Source: JADJNY01 sp046349615
GTDB taxonomy: Bacteria > Planctomycetota > UBA1135 > GCA-002686595
NCBI GenBank assembly: GCA_046349615.1
Contig: JAXMBZ010000001.1
Span: 558,001 to 622,000, forward strand
Reading direction: 5' to 3'
DNA length: 64,000 nt
Under the pieces are notes generated by a model. That model made no database searches, had not been told where the DNA came from, and saw only the letters and a program-made list of their open reading frames with translations. The first letter of the stretch is position 1. Each line of letters starts with the position of its first letter. The position numbers were made by a program, and so were the translations under genes. Below are positions 46,247 to 55,590 of the stretch, one piece after another.

Positions 46247-46473
46247 GGCTCCCGTTCGGAGTGCGCGGAAACCGTGCACCGACCGTGGTCGCTTCGAGCC
46301 TGACATCCCGCGGCCCCGCGCATCAAGTGCGCACGTGTCGCACGCCGTGGAGACCGTGTTCTCGCGGCCCAAGAATCGGAAGGACCCTCGAAGGCGAGGA
46401 TTCTCCACCGCTCGCCGCGCAAGTTCGCGCACGGAGGAGCGCGACCGATCTCGCGCTCCTCCTCGTTCGTCCC

Positions 46474-46479
46474 TACGCT
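46474..46479 (+). promoter_or_regulatory. -10-like TACGCT, leaderless context
   Basis: TACGCT lies 9 nt before the ATG at 46489, with no Shine-Dalgarno between. Confidence 0.4.
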
Positions 46480-46488
46480 TCTCCCCGC

Positions 46489-49400
46489 ATGCTCCACCCG
46501 CGCACCCTCCGTCCTCTCGTCCTCGTCTCCTTCCTCGCCGCCTGCGCCTCGAGCTCCTCGAACGAGCCGAAGTCCGCGAGCCCGGCCGCTCCGGCGCAGC
46601 CCGCGCGTGCGAAGGAGCTCGCTCCTTCCGCCGCCGCGCCGATCGCGCGCGCGCTTCCATCGCAGGACACTTCGGCGCCGAACGGGGCGATGCTGCGCTT
46701 CCCCGACGTCGGCGCGACGCACATCGTGTTCGTCTACGCGGACGATCTCTGGCTCGTGCCGCGCGAAGGCGGCGTCGCGACGCCGCTCGCGAGCCCCGCG
46801 GGCCTCGAGACGTTGCCGCGCTTCAGCCCCGACGGGAAGACGGTCGCGTTCGTCGGCAACTACGGCGGCAACAAGGACCTCTACACCGTGCCCGTGTCGG
46901 GCGGGATCCCGACGCGCGTCACGCACCATCCCGCGGCGGAGGTCCTCTGCGATTGGACGCCCGACGGGAAGCTCCTCTTCTTCACGAACGGTCTCGCGGG
47001 ACGTGATCGTCAGGTGCAGCTCTTCACCGTCGACGCGAAGGGCGGGCTCCCGCAGCAACTGCCCGTGCCCTACGGCGCGTTCGCTTCGATCTCGAGCGAC
47101 GGGCGCTGGCTCGCGTACACGCCGCACACGGTCGACAACCGCACGTGGAAGCGTTACCGCGGCGGGATGTCGACGGACATCTGGCTCTTCGACCTCCAGA
47201 CGAAGAGCGCGAAGCAGGCGACGACGTGGGAGGGCGTCGACACGGCGCCGATGTGGAACGGGAAGGAGCTCGTCTACCTGACCGACGAAGGCGAGTCGCA
47301 CCGCCAAAACCTGTGGGCGGTCGATCCGACGACGCTGAAGCGCCGGCAGATCACACGCTACTCCGACTACGACGTGAAGTGGCCGTCGATCGGCCCCGGT
47401 CCGAAGGGAACGGGCGAGGTCGTGTTCCAGCACGGCCCGGAGCTGGTGCTCTGCGACCTCGCGACGGGCACGACGAACGTCGTGCGCGTCACGATCCCTG
47501 GCGCGCAGCCGAAGCTCGCTCCGCGCGCGGTCGACGCGTCGAAGTTCGCACAGGGCTGGGACGTCTCGCCGACGGGCAAGCGCGTGCTCGTGAGCGCGCG
47601 CGGCGACGTGTGGTCGCTGCCGGCGAAGGACGGCAGCGCGCGCGATCTCACGCGCACGAGCGGCGTCGCCGAGCGCGACCCGAATTGGAGCCCCGACGGC
47701 AAATCGATCGCGTGGCTCGAGGACTCGACGGGCGAGTACGCGCTCGTCGTCGCGCCCGCGGACGGGACCGCGCCGCCGAAGACGATCGCGCCCGGCACGA
47801 AGGGCTTCCGCACGCTCCTCGCCTGGACGCCGGACTCGAAGCACCTCGTCTACTCGGACAACACGGGCACGCTGTGGCTCGCGCACGCCGACGGCAGCGC
47901 GCCCCGCGAGCTCGATCGCGATCCGTGGGCGGGCGACCTGATCCGCGTCGCGCCGAGCTTCTCGCGCGACTCGCGCTTCGCGGCGTACACGATCGCGGAC
48001 GAGGCCTCCGGGCGCGGACGCATCGTGCTCCAGGAGCTCGAGACCGGCGCGAAGCACGTCGTGACGTCGGGGATGTTCGAGGACGCGTGGCCTGCGTTCG
48101 ATCGCGCCGGCGACTTCCTCTACTTCGTTCGCGCTTCGCACTTCGAGCCGCGGTACGGCGAGTACGACTCGTCGTTCCTCTACTCGGGCACGCACGAGCT
48201 CTACCTCGTCCCGTTGCGCGCCGACCTCGCGTCGCCGCTCGCGCCGAAGAGCGACGAGGAGTCGGCGAAGAAGGACGAGGCCGCGTCCGACGCGAAGAAG
48301 GACGACGCGAATGCGGACGCCAAGAAGGACGGCGACGAGAAGAAGGACGAGAAGAAGGCCGAAAAGCCGGTCGAAATCGCCTTCGACGGCTTCGAAGCGC
48401 GCGCGGTGAAGCTCCCGGTCGAGCCGGGCCTCTTCTCGCAGCTCCACGTGAACGCGGACGGCGCGCTGCTCTACGTGCGCAGCCCCGCGCAGGGCGACTC
48501 CGGCGAGAGCGCGCTCCACGTGTTCGATCCGAAGGCCGACGAGCCGGAGGAGAAGACCGTCGCGAAGGGCGTCGGCGGCTACGCGCTCACCGCGGACGGC
48601 AAAAAGGTGCTCGCGCTCAAGGGGAGCGGACCCGAGCTCGGCGACGCGAAGGCGGATGCGAAGTTCGAGAAGGTCTCGACGGACGGCATGCTCGTCGACG
48701 TCGACCCGCGCGCGGAGTGGCGTCAGCTCTTCGACGATGCCTGGCGCATCTACCGCGACTTCTTCTACGACCCGCACATGCACCAGGTCGACTGGAACGC
48801 GGTGAGGCAGCAGTACGCGGCGATGCTCGCCGACTGTGCGTCGCGCGAGGACGTGAGCTACGTGATCAAGGAGATGATCAGCGAGCTCAACGTCGGCCAC
48901 GCCTACTACAGCGGCGGCGACGTCGGCAGCGAACCGCAGCGGACGGTCGGGCTTCTCGGCTGCGACTTCGAGCTCGCGGACGGCGCGTACCGCATCGCGC
49001 GGATCCAACAGGGAGCGCCGTGGGACGCGGACGGACGCGGGCCGCTCTCGCAGCCCGGCGTGAACGTGAAGGCGGGCGACTTCCTGCTCGCGGTGAACGG
49101 CGTGCCGCTCGACGCGGCGCAGGACCCTTGGGCTGCGTTCCAAGGGCTCGCCGACAAGACGATCACGCTGACGGTGAGCGCGAAGCCGAAGCTCGACGCC
49201 GACGCGCGCGCGGTCGTCGTCCAGGCGCTCGGGAGCGAGCGCGACGTCCGCTACCGCGCGTGGATCGAGGCGAACCGTCGCTACGTGGAGGAGCGCACGC
49301 AGGGCCGCGTCGGCTACGTGTACGTCCCGAGCACGGGCCTCGACGGGCAGAACGACCTCTTCCGTCAGTTCGTCGGTCAGTTCCGCAAGCCCGCGCTGAT

Positions 49401-49932
49401 CGTCGACGAGCGCTGGAACTCGGGCGGCCAGATCCCGACGCGCTTCGTCGAGCTCTTGAACCGCCCGCAGACGAACGCGTGGGCGCGCCGCGACGGGAAG
49501 GACTGGCCGTGGCCGCCGGACGCGCACTTCGGGCCGAAATGCATGCTCATCAACGGCCTCTCGGGCTCGGGCGGCGACGCGTTCCCGTACTACTTCCGCC
49601 AAGCGGGCCTCGGCAAGCTGATCGGCACGCGCACATGGGGCGGGCTCGTCGGGCTCTCGGGCTATCCCGCGCTGATCGACGGCGGCGACGTCGAGGTGCC
49701 GAGCTTCGCTTTCTACGAAACCGACGGCACGTGGGGCATCGAAGGTCACGGCGTCGATCCCGACGTCGAGGTGCTCGACGATCCCTCGAAGATGCAGGGC
49801 GGCGTGGATCCGCAGCTCGACCGTGCGATCGCGGAGATGCTCGACGCGCTCGCGAAGCACCCGTACGTCGCGCCGAAGCGTCCGGCGTACCCAGATCGCC
49901 GCGGGATGGGGCTCGATCCGAAGGACAAGTAG
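46489..49932 (+). CDS. Tricorn protease homolog (secreted lipoprotein)
   Basis: A 1147-residue exported serine peptidase. The signal peptide ends LVSFLAACASS (lipobox). Two beta-propeller regions fill residues about 70-600 (repeated SPDGKTVAFVGN, WTPDGKLLFFTN, WSPDGKSIAWLED). A Lys/Asp-rich low-complexity stretch (KKDEAASDAKKDDANADAKK) separates them from the C1 domain, a PDZ (GVNVKAGDFLLAVNGVPL) and the C2 peptidase domain with NVGHAYY (catalytic His), LSGSGGDAFPYYF (nucleophile Ser) and TWGIEGHGVDPD (Glu). It would degrade peptides outside the cytoplasm. A strong terminator follows. Confidence 0.9.
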   Translation: MLHPRTLRPLVLVSFLAACASSSSNEPKSASPAAPAQPARAKELAPSAAAPIARALPSQDTSAPNGAMLRFPDVGATHIVFVYADDLWLVPREGGVATPLASPAGLETLPRFSPDGKTVAFVGNYGGNKDLYTVPVSGGIPTRVTHHPAAEVLCDWTPDGKLLFFTNGLAGRDRQVQLFTVDAKGGLPQQLPVPYGAFASISSDGRWLAYTPHTVDNRTWKRYRGGMSTDIWLFDLQTKSAKQATTWEGVDTAPMWNGKELVYLTDEGESHRQNLWAVDPTTLKRRQITRYSDYDVKWPSIGPGPKGTGEVVFQHGPELVLCDLATGTTNVVRVTIPGAQPKLAPRAVDASKFAQGWDVSPTGKRVLVSARGDVWSLPAKDGSARDLTRTSGVAERDPNWSPDGKSIAWLEDSTGEYALVVAPADGTAPPKTIAPGTKGFRTLLAWTPDSKHLVYSDNTGTLWLAHADGSAPRELDRDPWAGDLIRVAPSFSRDSRFAAYTIADEASGRGRIVLQELETGAKHVVTSGMFEDAWPAFDRAGDFLYFVRASHFEPRYGEYDSSFLYSGTHELYLVPLRADLASPLAPKSDEESAKKDEAASDAKKDDANADAKKDGDEKKDEKKAEKPVEIAFDGFEARAVKLPVEPGLFSQLHVNADGALLYVRSPAQGDSGESALHVFDPKADEPEEKTVAKGVGGYALTADGKKVLALKGSGPELGDAKADAKFEKVSTDGMLVDVDPRAEWRQLFDDAWRIYRDFFYDPHMHQVDWNAVRQQYAAMLADCASREDVSYVIKEMISELNVGHAYYSGGDVGSEPQRTVGLLGCDFELADGAYRIARIQQGAPWDADGRGPLSQPGVNVKAGDFLLAVNGVPLDAAQDPWAAFQGLADKTITLTVSAKPKLDADARAVVVQALGSERDVRYRAWIEANRRYVEERTQGRVGYVYVPSTGLDGQNDLFRQFVGQFRKPALIVDERWNSGGQIPTRFVELLNRPQTNAWARRDGKDWPWPPDAHFGPKCMLINGLSGSGGDAFPYYFRQAGLGKLIGTRTWGGLVGLSGYPALIDGGDVEVPSFAFYETDGTWGIEGHGVDPDVEVLDDPSKMQGGVDPQLDRAIAEMLDALAKHPYVAPKRPAYPDRRGMGLDPKDK

Positions 49933-49957
49933 TCGCTGCGCATGGCAGCGCGTTCAC

Positions 49958-49992
49958 GGAGCGCGGAGCGAGCTCGACTCGCTCCGCGCTCC
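49958..49992 (+). terminator. Terminator hairpin after the tricorn gene
   Basis: A perfect 15-bp stem GGAGCGCGGAGCGAG-CTCGA-CTCGCTCCGCGCTCC followed by TTTCC, 25 bp after the stop codon. Confidence 0.7.
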
Positions 49993-50042
49993 TTTCCTGG
50001 CGCGCTTCCCTCGCGTAGTGTGCGCGCTCGAGGTTCGACCGC

Positions 50043-50801
50043 ATGAATTCGAGTCGCCGCCGACACGGGCTCGCGTTGGCTCCGCTCGCGCTCCTCGCGA
50101 GCTGCGCCGCGCTCGACGATCACACGGACGCGAGCTTGTGGGAGCACGCGGGGGATCAGTTCGCGTCGCGGACCGAGCAATGGGCGCCCGTCGCCGCGAC
50201 GGCGATCGCGACGCCGCTGCTCCTCCCGTTCGACCATCAAAACGCGGTCGAATCGAACGACGACCAGTTCTTCCACACGCACACGAGCAACGGCGATCTG
50301 TTCGCGCTCGGTCTCGGTCTCGGGCCGATCGCCTGGGGCGCCGCGGACGCGTTCGGCGGCGATCCGCGCTTCCTCGAGGTTTCGAGCGAGGCGATCGGGC
50401 TCACGCTCGCTTCGACCTACGTGCTCAAGTCCGTGATCAACCGCGAGCGGCCCGATCACTCGACGCAGGATTCGTTCCCTTCGGGCCACACGTCGTTCGC
50501 GTTCGCAGGAGCGACGTTGCTCGCGCGTCGCTGGCAGGACGAGCACGACGGGAGCTGGCTCGGGTACGCGCTCTACCTGCCCGCGACCTACGTCGGCGTG
50601 AGCCGCATGGAGGGCGAGCGACACTGGCTCACCGACATCACGTTCGGCGCAGCGTTGGGGATGGCGATCGCGCACCTCGTGTACGACGCGCACTACGGCG
50701 ACGAGGAGCACCTCGGGCTCTTCGGCCGAGGCGTGCACGCGGAGTTCGGCCCGGCATGGACCGAGCAGGGCGCGGCCTTCGGCGTCACGCTTTCCTTCTG
50801 A
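50043..50801 (+). CDS. PAP2-family phosphatase lipoprotein
   Basis: A 252-residue exported protein. Its signal sequence ends LALLASCAAL, a lipobox. The phosphatase signature is complete: KSVINRERPD (motif 1), FPSGHTSFAF (motif 2) and SRMEGERHWLTDITFGAALG (motif 3, catalytic His). The PAP2 superfamily removes phosphate from lipids such as phosphatidate or undecaprenyl pyrophosphate. The C-terminal strand pattern (HAEFGPAWTEQGAAFGVTLSF) is reminiscent of an outer-membrane edge. TAGTGT at 50018-50023 may be its -10. It lies about 110 bp after the tricorn gene, past a terminator. Confidence 0.85.
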   Translation: MNSSRRRHGLALAPLALLASCAALDDHTDASLWEHAGDQFASRTEQWAPVAATAIATPLLLPFDHQNAVESNDDQFFHTHTSNGDLFALGLGLGPIAWGAADAFGGDPRFLEVSSEAIGLTLASTYVLKSVINRERPDHSTQDSFPSGHTSFAFAGATLLARRWQDEHDGSWLGYALYLPATYVGVSRMEGERHWLTDITFGAALGMAIAHLVYDAHYGDEEHLGLFGRGVHAEFGPAWTEQGAAFGVTLSF

Positions 50802-50928
50802 GCTGCGCGTCACGCGGTCTTCGGAGACCTCGCCTTTCGCGCTCGCCATGCGGGCTGCCTCACGCGACGAGCGCCGCGGAGCGCGCGGTCGAGCGTTCGG
50901 CGCTCCCCTGGAGCGCGAAGACCCGTGC

Positions 50929-50934
50929 TATCCT
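50929..50934 (+). promoter_or_regulatory. -10-like TATCCT upstream of the propeller protein
   Basis: TATCCT lies 43 nt before the ATG at 50978 in a GC-rich gap; no clear -35. Confidence 0.3.
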
Positions 50935-50977
50935 CCCGGCCCGCTCCGTCCACTCGGCCCCCCGCACGACCTCGTCC

Positions 50978-53116
50978 ATGCCGACGCGTCTCCTCGTGTT
51001 CCTCGCGTGCCTCCTGGCGCCGCTCCCGTGCTTCGCGTGGCAGGCCCCGCCCGCGACGGTGGGCGAGGTCTTCGACGGCGCGCCGAACGACCTGTGCGCG
51101 AGCGCGGCGTGGGTCTGGATCGCCGAAGGGCGCAACGTCTACCAACTCGACGCCGTGACCGGCGCGCGCATCGGCGTCGACGCGAGCTCGCCGTACGAAT
51201 CGACGGTGCAGGCGGTCGAGTTCGACCTCGCCAGCTCGACGCGCGTGGTCGCGACGAAGCGCGGGCTCTACGTGCACCGGCCGGGTCAACCGAGCCTCGC
51301 GTGGCAGCCGGCGCCGAACGATCCGTTCCCCGAGATCCAGGACGTCAAGACGTACCCGAACTCGCGCGCGGCGTTCGTCGTCGCCGGGAAGCGCCTCGCC
51401 GTGTTCAGTTGGGCGAGCGGGAGCCTCGTGCGCGTCTCGCAGGTCGAGTGCCCGATCGGCGACGTCAACGTCTTCCGACGGATCCACGTGCAGTCGATCG
51501 ACGGGAAGCTGATGGCGTACCTGATCGCCGCGCTCAACCTCCCGGGGCTGCCGCGCAAATCGTCGATGGTGATCGCGGACCTCGATTCGCAGCACGGTTT
51601 CGCGCAGCCGTTCTACTACCTGAACGACTGGCGCGCGTTCCTCGCCTACAACGACGACTACGCGAGCTCGCGCGCCGTCGAGGCCGTGCAGAACCTCTAC
51701 GGGACGAACGACGTCGCGTTCGTCGCGGACAACACGGGCGAGCTCACGATCCTGAACGTCACCGACCCCGCGAACCCGTCGCTGATCGGCGTGCTGTCGC
51801 CGGACATGGGCTGCGGCGCGACGGGCGCCGTGTACAACCTCGTGCGCGATCCGACGCGCAACAAGCTGCTCGTGGCGGGCGGGAACATGCTGTACGCGTA
51901 CCAGCTCCCGTCGCTCGCGCCGCTCGGCTGCACGCCGGTCGATTTCGTCGACGCAGGGAAGCGCGACATGGCGCTCGTCCGCAAGCGCAACGGCACGCGC
52001 ATCCTCTGGACGGCGACGCCGCACGCCGTCGACTACGTGCTCAACGCGGTCGACGTCGCGACGCCGCAGCCGTCCGTGCTGCGGCAGGATTGGTGGATCG
52101 CGAGCTGCGACGGCGCGGTCGCCGTGCCCGAGTGGCATTCGATCTACCTGCCGACGTTCGGGGGGCTCGTGCGCTACGACGTGACGGACGAGACGCACCC
52201 CGCGCCCATCGCGGGCAGCTATCGCGCGGCCGGCGGGCTCACCGAGAGCATCGAGTTCGTGCGTCCCAATCCGTCCGACCAGGACCACGCGCTCCTCCTG
52301 ACCGCGACCGGTGCCGGCGGCGTGCAGGCGTGGCCCGTCGCGCGCACGCAGCCCGATCCGGGCGCGCCCGTGCTCTACCGCCAGCGGCCGAGCGGTTGGT
52401 CCGCGACCGACGGCGTGTACGAGAACGACGCCGAGCCCTACGTGCACAACGGACACGCGTTCGCGCTCTGCGACCTCTCGAATCTCTCGACGCAGGAGCT
52501 CGCTCTCCAGGCCTACGACCTCGCGACGGGTGCCTGCGTGAACGCCACGACGCACACGAGCTACCTCCGACCGATCACGATGGACGTCTGCCTCGCCGGC
52601 AACTTCGCGCTCGTCGCGTGCAACGGCGGCGTGTGGGTCGTGCGCATCGACGGGCTGCCGGCGGCGCTGACTTCCGTCGCGACGAAGCTCGTCGATCTGA
52701 ACGGCGACGGACAGGGCGAGTCGGTGAGCGGCATCGCCACGAACGCGAGCGCGACGGTGTTCTACGTCGCGACGGACAGCATCGCCGGCGTCGCGAGCTA
52801 CGCGCTCGACCCGGTGACGGGCGCCGTGACGGGGCCGCAGTGCGTGCTCACGGGTTCGCAGTTCCCCGGCTGCGTCGGACGCATCCGCTACTTCAACTCG
52901 ACGCGGCGGCTCTACGTTCCGTCGCGCAATGCGCGGCTGCTCGAGCTCGGCGTCGCGGTCCCGACGGCGCTCCAGCTGCTCTCGACGTGGGTCGGAGACG
53001 GCGTCGACGGCGAGCTTCAGGACGCGCACCTCTACGACTTCGGGCACGGTCCCCGCGTGCTCGCGGTGAAGAACACCGAAGGGTTCGCCATCCTCGATCC
53101 GGACGACGGCCTGTAG
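50978..53116 (+). CDS. Secreted beta-propeller-like protein of unknown function
   Basis: A 712-residue exported protein with a signal peptide (MPTRLLVFLACLLAPLPCFAWQ). The mature part is beta-rich with repeated blade-like segments (VYQLDAVTGARIGVD, LYVHRPGQPSLAWQP, LTILNVTDPANPSLIGVLS, LVRYDVTDETHPAPIAGSYR), as in LVIVD or PQQ-like propellers. No catalytic motif is visible. Paired cysteines near the middle and end may form disulfides. Probably a surface or secreted scaffold. It is followed 54 bp later by a small Cys-rich exported protein on the same strand. Confidence 0.65.
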   Translation: MPTRLLVFLACLLAPLPCFAWQAPPATVGEVFDGAPNDLCASAAWVWIAEGRNVYQLDAVTGARIGVDASSPYESTVQAVEFDLASSTRVVATKRGLYVHRPGQPSLAWQPAPNDPFPEIQDVKTYPNSRAAFVVAGKRLAVFSWASGSLVRVSQVECPIGDVNVFRRIHVQSIDGKLMAYLIAALNLPGLPRKSSMVIADLDSQHGFAQPFYYLNDWRAFLAYNDDYASSRAVEAVQNLYGTNDVAFVADNTGELTILNVTDPANPSLIGVLSPDMGCGATGAVYNLVRDPTRNKLLVAGGNMLYAYQLPSLAPLGCTPVDFVDAGKRDMALVRKRNGTRILWTATPHAVDYVLNAVDVATPQPSVLRQDWWIASCDGAVAVPEWHSIYLPTFGGLVRYDVTDETHPAPIAGSYRAAGGLTESIEFVRPNPSDQDHALLLTATGAGGVQAWPVARTQPDPGAPVLYRQRPSGWSATDGVYENDAEPYVHNGHAFALCDLSNLSTQELALQAYDLATGACVNATTHTSYLRPITMDVCLAGNFALVACNGGVWVVRIDGLPAALTSVATKLVDLNGDGQGESVSGIATNASATVFYVATDSIAGVASYALDPVTGAVTGPQCVLTGSQFPGCVGRIRYFNSTRRLYVPSRNARLLELGVAVPTALQLLSTWVGDGVDGELQDAHLYDFGHGPRVLAVKNTEGFAILDPDDGL

Positions 53117-53136
53117 CCCGGTCGTGCCGCGCGAGG

Positions 53137-53142
53137 TACGCT
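53137..53142 (+). promoter_or_regulatory. -10-like TACGCT upstream of the Cys-rich exported protein
   Basis: TACGCT lies 28 nt before the GTG start at 53171, leaving room for the Shine-Dalgarno GGGGAGG. Confidence 0.35.
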
Positions 53143-53170
53143 CCCTTCGCCCTGGCAGGGGAGGTTCGTC

Positions 53171-53683
53171 GTGCACCGTGTCGCGATCGTCCGTGGTTTC
53201 GTCGGTGGAGCGCTCGCGCTCTTCCTCTTCGTCGGCGGGACGTGCGAGGTCGGTGTGCACTACTGCAGCGAAGACTGCGATCCGTGCGTGCAGGTCTGTC
53301 ACTGCACGACGGCGTGCCCGCACACGCTCGCGCTCGACTTCCAGGACGCGTACGGTCTCCACGGGCACGTCGTGCTGCTCGACCGGCGCGCCGACGGCAC
53401 GTGGACCCGCGCCTACGGCGGGATGATCGGGCTCACGCTCGACCGCGCGCTCGGCCGCGGCGAGCACGACGCGCGCGCGATCGAGCTCTTCGCGCGGAAC
53501 GTCGTCGTCGCGAACCCCGAGCCCTTCGGCGACGAGAGCGATTGGGAGTTCGTCGACCTCGCGCGCACGTCGAACGGGCTCGTGCTGACGTTCGAAGCGC
53601 GCGGTCCGAGCGACCACTCGCTCGTCTTCTTGTTCGATCGCGCGGGAAGCGTCGTCGAGATCGCGGTCCACGGCCGTTCCTGA
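53171..53683 (+). CDS. Cys-rich exported protein of unknown function
   Basis: A 170-residue protein with a GTG start 7 nt after GGGGAGG. A hydrophobic N-terminus (GFVGGALALFLFVGGTC) suggests export, perhaps as a lipoprotein at the first Cys. A dense Cys cluster follows at once (CEVGVHYCSEDCDPCVQVCH, then CTTACPH), eight cysteines within about 27 residues. The remaining 120 residues are a mixed alpha/beta domain (HVVLLDRRADGTWTRAYGGM..., LVLTFEARGPSDHSLVFLFD) with no recognised family. The cluster could hold metal or disulfides; this is inference. Confidence 0.6.
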   Translation: MHRVAIVRGFVGGALALFLFVGGTCEVGVHYCSEDCDPCVQVCHCTTACPHTLALDFQDAYGLHGHVVLLDRRADGTWTRAYGGMIGLTLDRALGRGEHDARAIELFARNVVVANPEPFGDESDWEFVDLARTSNGLVLTFEARGPSDHSLVFLFDRAGSVVEIAVHGRS

Positions 53684-53744
53684 AGTCGGACTTGCGGATT
53701 CCGGCCGTTTTCACGGTCCCGGATCGTCCGACCTCATCCCGCTG

Positions 53745-53750
53745 TATCCT
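53745..53750 (+). promoter_or_regulatory. -10-like TATCCT upstream of the Met/Glu-rich exported protein
   Basis: TATCCT lies 43 nt before the ATG at 53794; a Shine-Dalgarno GAGGAA lies between. Confidence 0.35.
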
Positions 53751-53793
53751 CTGGCGACCGCGCGCGAGGTGCGCGCCTCCTGAGGAAACCGAC

Positions 53794-54861
53794 ATGAAGC
53801 CGTTCGCACTCCTGTTCGTCCCTGCCGCCCTCGCCGTCGGCGGACTCTCGCTCCACACGCAGTACCAGAAGGACCACGCGGTCCGCGTCGAGATCGACAT
53901 GACGATGTCGATGGACACGGAAACCAAGATGGAGCGTGACGGACAGCCGGTCGAAGGGCGCGGCGGCATGGGCGGCATGTCGAGCGACTCCGAGTACAAG
54001 ATCGTCACCGTCGACCAGTTCGTCGAGGTCGACGGCGGCAAGGCGTCGAAGGTGAAGCGGCACTTCGAGGACGTCGGCGGTTCGCGCACGATGAGCTTCG
54101 GGGAGGAAGAGCGTTCGAACGACGTCGAGAGCCCGGTCGAGGGCCTGACGATCGTCCTCAGCGGCGACGACTCGGATCCGACGATCGACGTGGAAGACGG
54201 CAAGAAGCCCGAGGACGAGCACGCGTTCGAGCACCAGCGCCTCTCGCTCTTCGTCGACGGCGCGCTGCCCACCAAGGACGTCGAGGAAGGCGCGACGTGG
54301 GACCTCACGAAGGACCAGGTGCTCACGATCCTGCACCTCGACGCGCACCGCGGGCTCTTCCTCCCGCCGCAGCGCGAGGGCGGCGAAGGTCGCGAGGGCG
54401 GTGAAGGCGGCCGTCGCGGCGGCGGCGGTCGCTTCGGCGGCCCGGGCGGCAGCGACCTGCAACTCCTGCTCGCCGCGGATTGGAAGGGCAAAGCGAAGCT
54501 CACCGACGCCGAAGAGGAAGTCGGCGGCGTGAAGTGCGCGGTGATCGAGCTCGAGCTCACGGCGAGCGGCGAGCTGCCGATGCCGGAGATGCGCGGCGGG
54601 GGCCGGCGTGAGCGCATGCTCGAGCCCGAGGCGAGCGCGTTCGGCAACAGCTACGAGATCGAGCTCGAAGGCAAGCTCGCGTACGACCTCGCTGCGAAGC
54701 GTCCGCAGTCGCTCGAGGTGAAGGGCAAGCTCTCGAACACGATGGACATGGAGCGCGAGGGCCGCGAAGGCGGCACGGTGAAGATGCACACCGAGCGCAG
54801 CGGCAAGTTCGAGCTCAAGGTCAAGGTCTCCGACGAGAAGGCCGAGTCCAAGGGCAAGTGA
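53794..54861 (+). CDS. Exported acidic protein with a Gly/Arg-rich segment
   Basis: A 355-residue protein with a short N-terminal hydrophobic segment (FALLFVPAALAVGGLSL) and an ATG preceded by TGAGGAAA. The mature part is acidic and beta-rich (VRVEIDMTMSMDTETKMERDG, VTVDQFVEVDGGKASKVKRHFED) with a low-complexity stretch GGEGREGGEGGRRGGGGRFGG near residues 190-215. Repeated phrases of the type ELELTASGEL and EIELEGKLAYDL suggest a lipocalin-like or layered beta fold. No family recognised. A strong bidirectional terminator follows. Confidence 0.65.
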   Translation: MKPFALLFVPAALAVGGLSLHTQYQKDHAVRVEIDMTMSMDTETKMERDGQPVEGRGGMGGMSSDSEYKIVTVDQFVEVDGGKASKVKRHFEDVGGSRTMSFGEEERSNDVESPVEGLTIVLSGDDSDPTIDVEDGKKPEDEHAFEHQRLSLFVDGALPTKDVEEGATWDLTKDQVLTILHLDAHRGLFLPPQREGGEGREGGEGGRRGGGGRFGGPGGSDLQLLLAADWKGKAKLTDAEEEVGGVKCAVIELELTASGELPMPEMRGGGRRERMLEPEASAFGNSYEIELEGKLAYDLAAKRPQSLEVKGKLSNTMDMEREGREGGTVKMHTERSGKFELKVKVSDEKAESKGK

Positions 54862-54891
54862 CGATCGGGCGTCGAGCGCCCACGGAATGCG

Positions 54892-54928
54892 ACGAGGCGC
54901 GTGGAACCCGCGGTTCCGCGCGCCTCGT
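54892..54928. terminator. Bidirectional terminator hairpin
   Basis: A 16-bp stem ACGAGGCGCGTGGAAC-CCGCG-GTTCCGCGCGCCTCGT (one G-U pair) between the converging genes ending at 54861 and 54946. Confidence 0.7.
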
Positions 54929-54945
54929 GCTCTTCGCGGGTTCGA

Positions 54946-55440
54946 TCAGGACTTCATCTTGTCCGAGCCGCAGTTCCCGCTCGCGAACATCGCCATGGCG
55001 GCCTGCTCGATCTCGGCCGGCGTCATGTCCTTCACGTGCGTCGCGATCGACCAAATGTGGCCCGACGGATCGACGACCTGGGCGTAACGATCGCCCCAGA
55101 ACATGTCGGTCGGGGGCATCTTCGCCGTCGCGCCGGCCTGGACCGCGCGCTGGAACGAGGCGTCGACGTTCGACACGTACAGGTGGATCGGGACGGGCGT
55201 CGCGCCGAGCGCGAGCGGCGACTTGCTGTCCCACGCGGGGTTCTCCTCCGCGATCATGAACTGCGAGTCGCCGATCCGCATCGCGGCGTGCATGATCCCG
55301 CCGCCGGGCATCGTCATGCAGTGGATCGTCTCCGCGCCGAACGCTTGCTCGTAGAACTTCATCGTGCGCGCGGCGTCGCGGCAGATCAGGTGCGGCGTGA
55401 TCGTGTGGTAACCGTCGGGGATGGGCTTGGCATTGGGCAT
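54946..55440 (-). CDS. VOC-family (PhnB/glyoxalase-like) protein
   Basis: A 164-residue cytoplasmic protein of the vicinal-oxygen-chelate fold: ITPHLICRDAARTMKFYEQAFGAETI at the N-terminus, then MRIGDSQFMIAEEN and AQVVDPSGHIWSIATHVKDMTPAEI, the pattern of PhnB-like and glyoxalase/bleomycin-resistance proteins. Substrate unknown. TAGCCT lies 39 nt upstream on this strand (55480-55485). It stands alone, converging with the acidic exported protein. Confidence 0.85.
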   Translation of the reverse strand: MPNAKPIPDGYHTITPHLICRDAARTMKFYEQAFGAETIHCMTMPGGGIMHAAMRIGDSQFMIAEENPAWDSKSPLALGATPVPIHLYVSNVDASFQRAVQAGATAKMPPTDMFWGDRYAQVVDPSGHIWSIATHVKDMTPAEIEQAAMAMFASGNCGSDKMKS

Positions 55441-55590
55441 GAGGATTCCTCTCGTGTTCGGGCCGGACCGGGGGCGCTCAGGCTAGCCGACTGCGCCGTT
55501 CGCGCCGCCGCACGCAGGTAAATCCCGCGCTCCAAATGGTGCTCCGAGACGGCGGGCGGACGCGGGAGTCCCGTCTTCCTTCTCGGCTGC

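Noticed and set aside
53317..53321. CxxCH heme sites in the small Cys-rich exported protein at 53171
   Set aside because: CVQVCH and CHCTTACPH do not fit CxxCH spacing, so it is not called a cytochrome.
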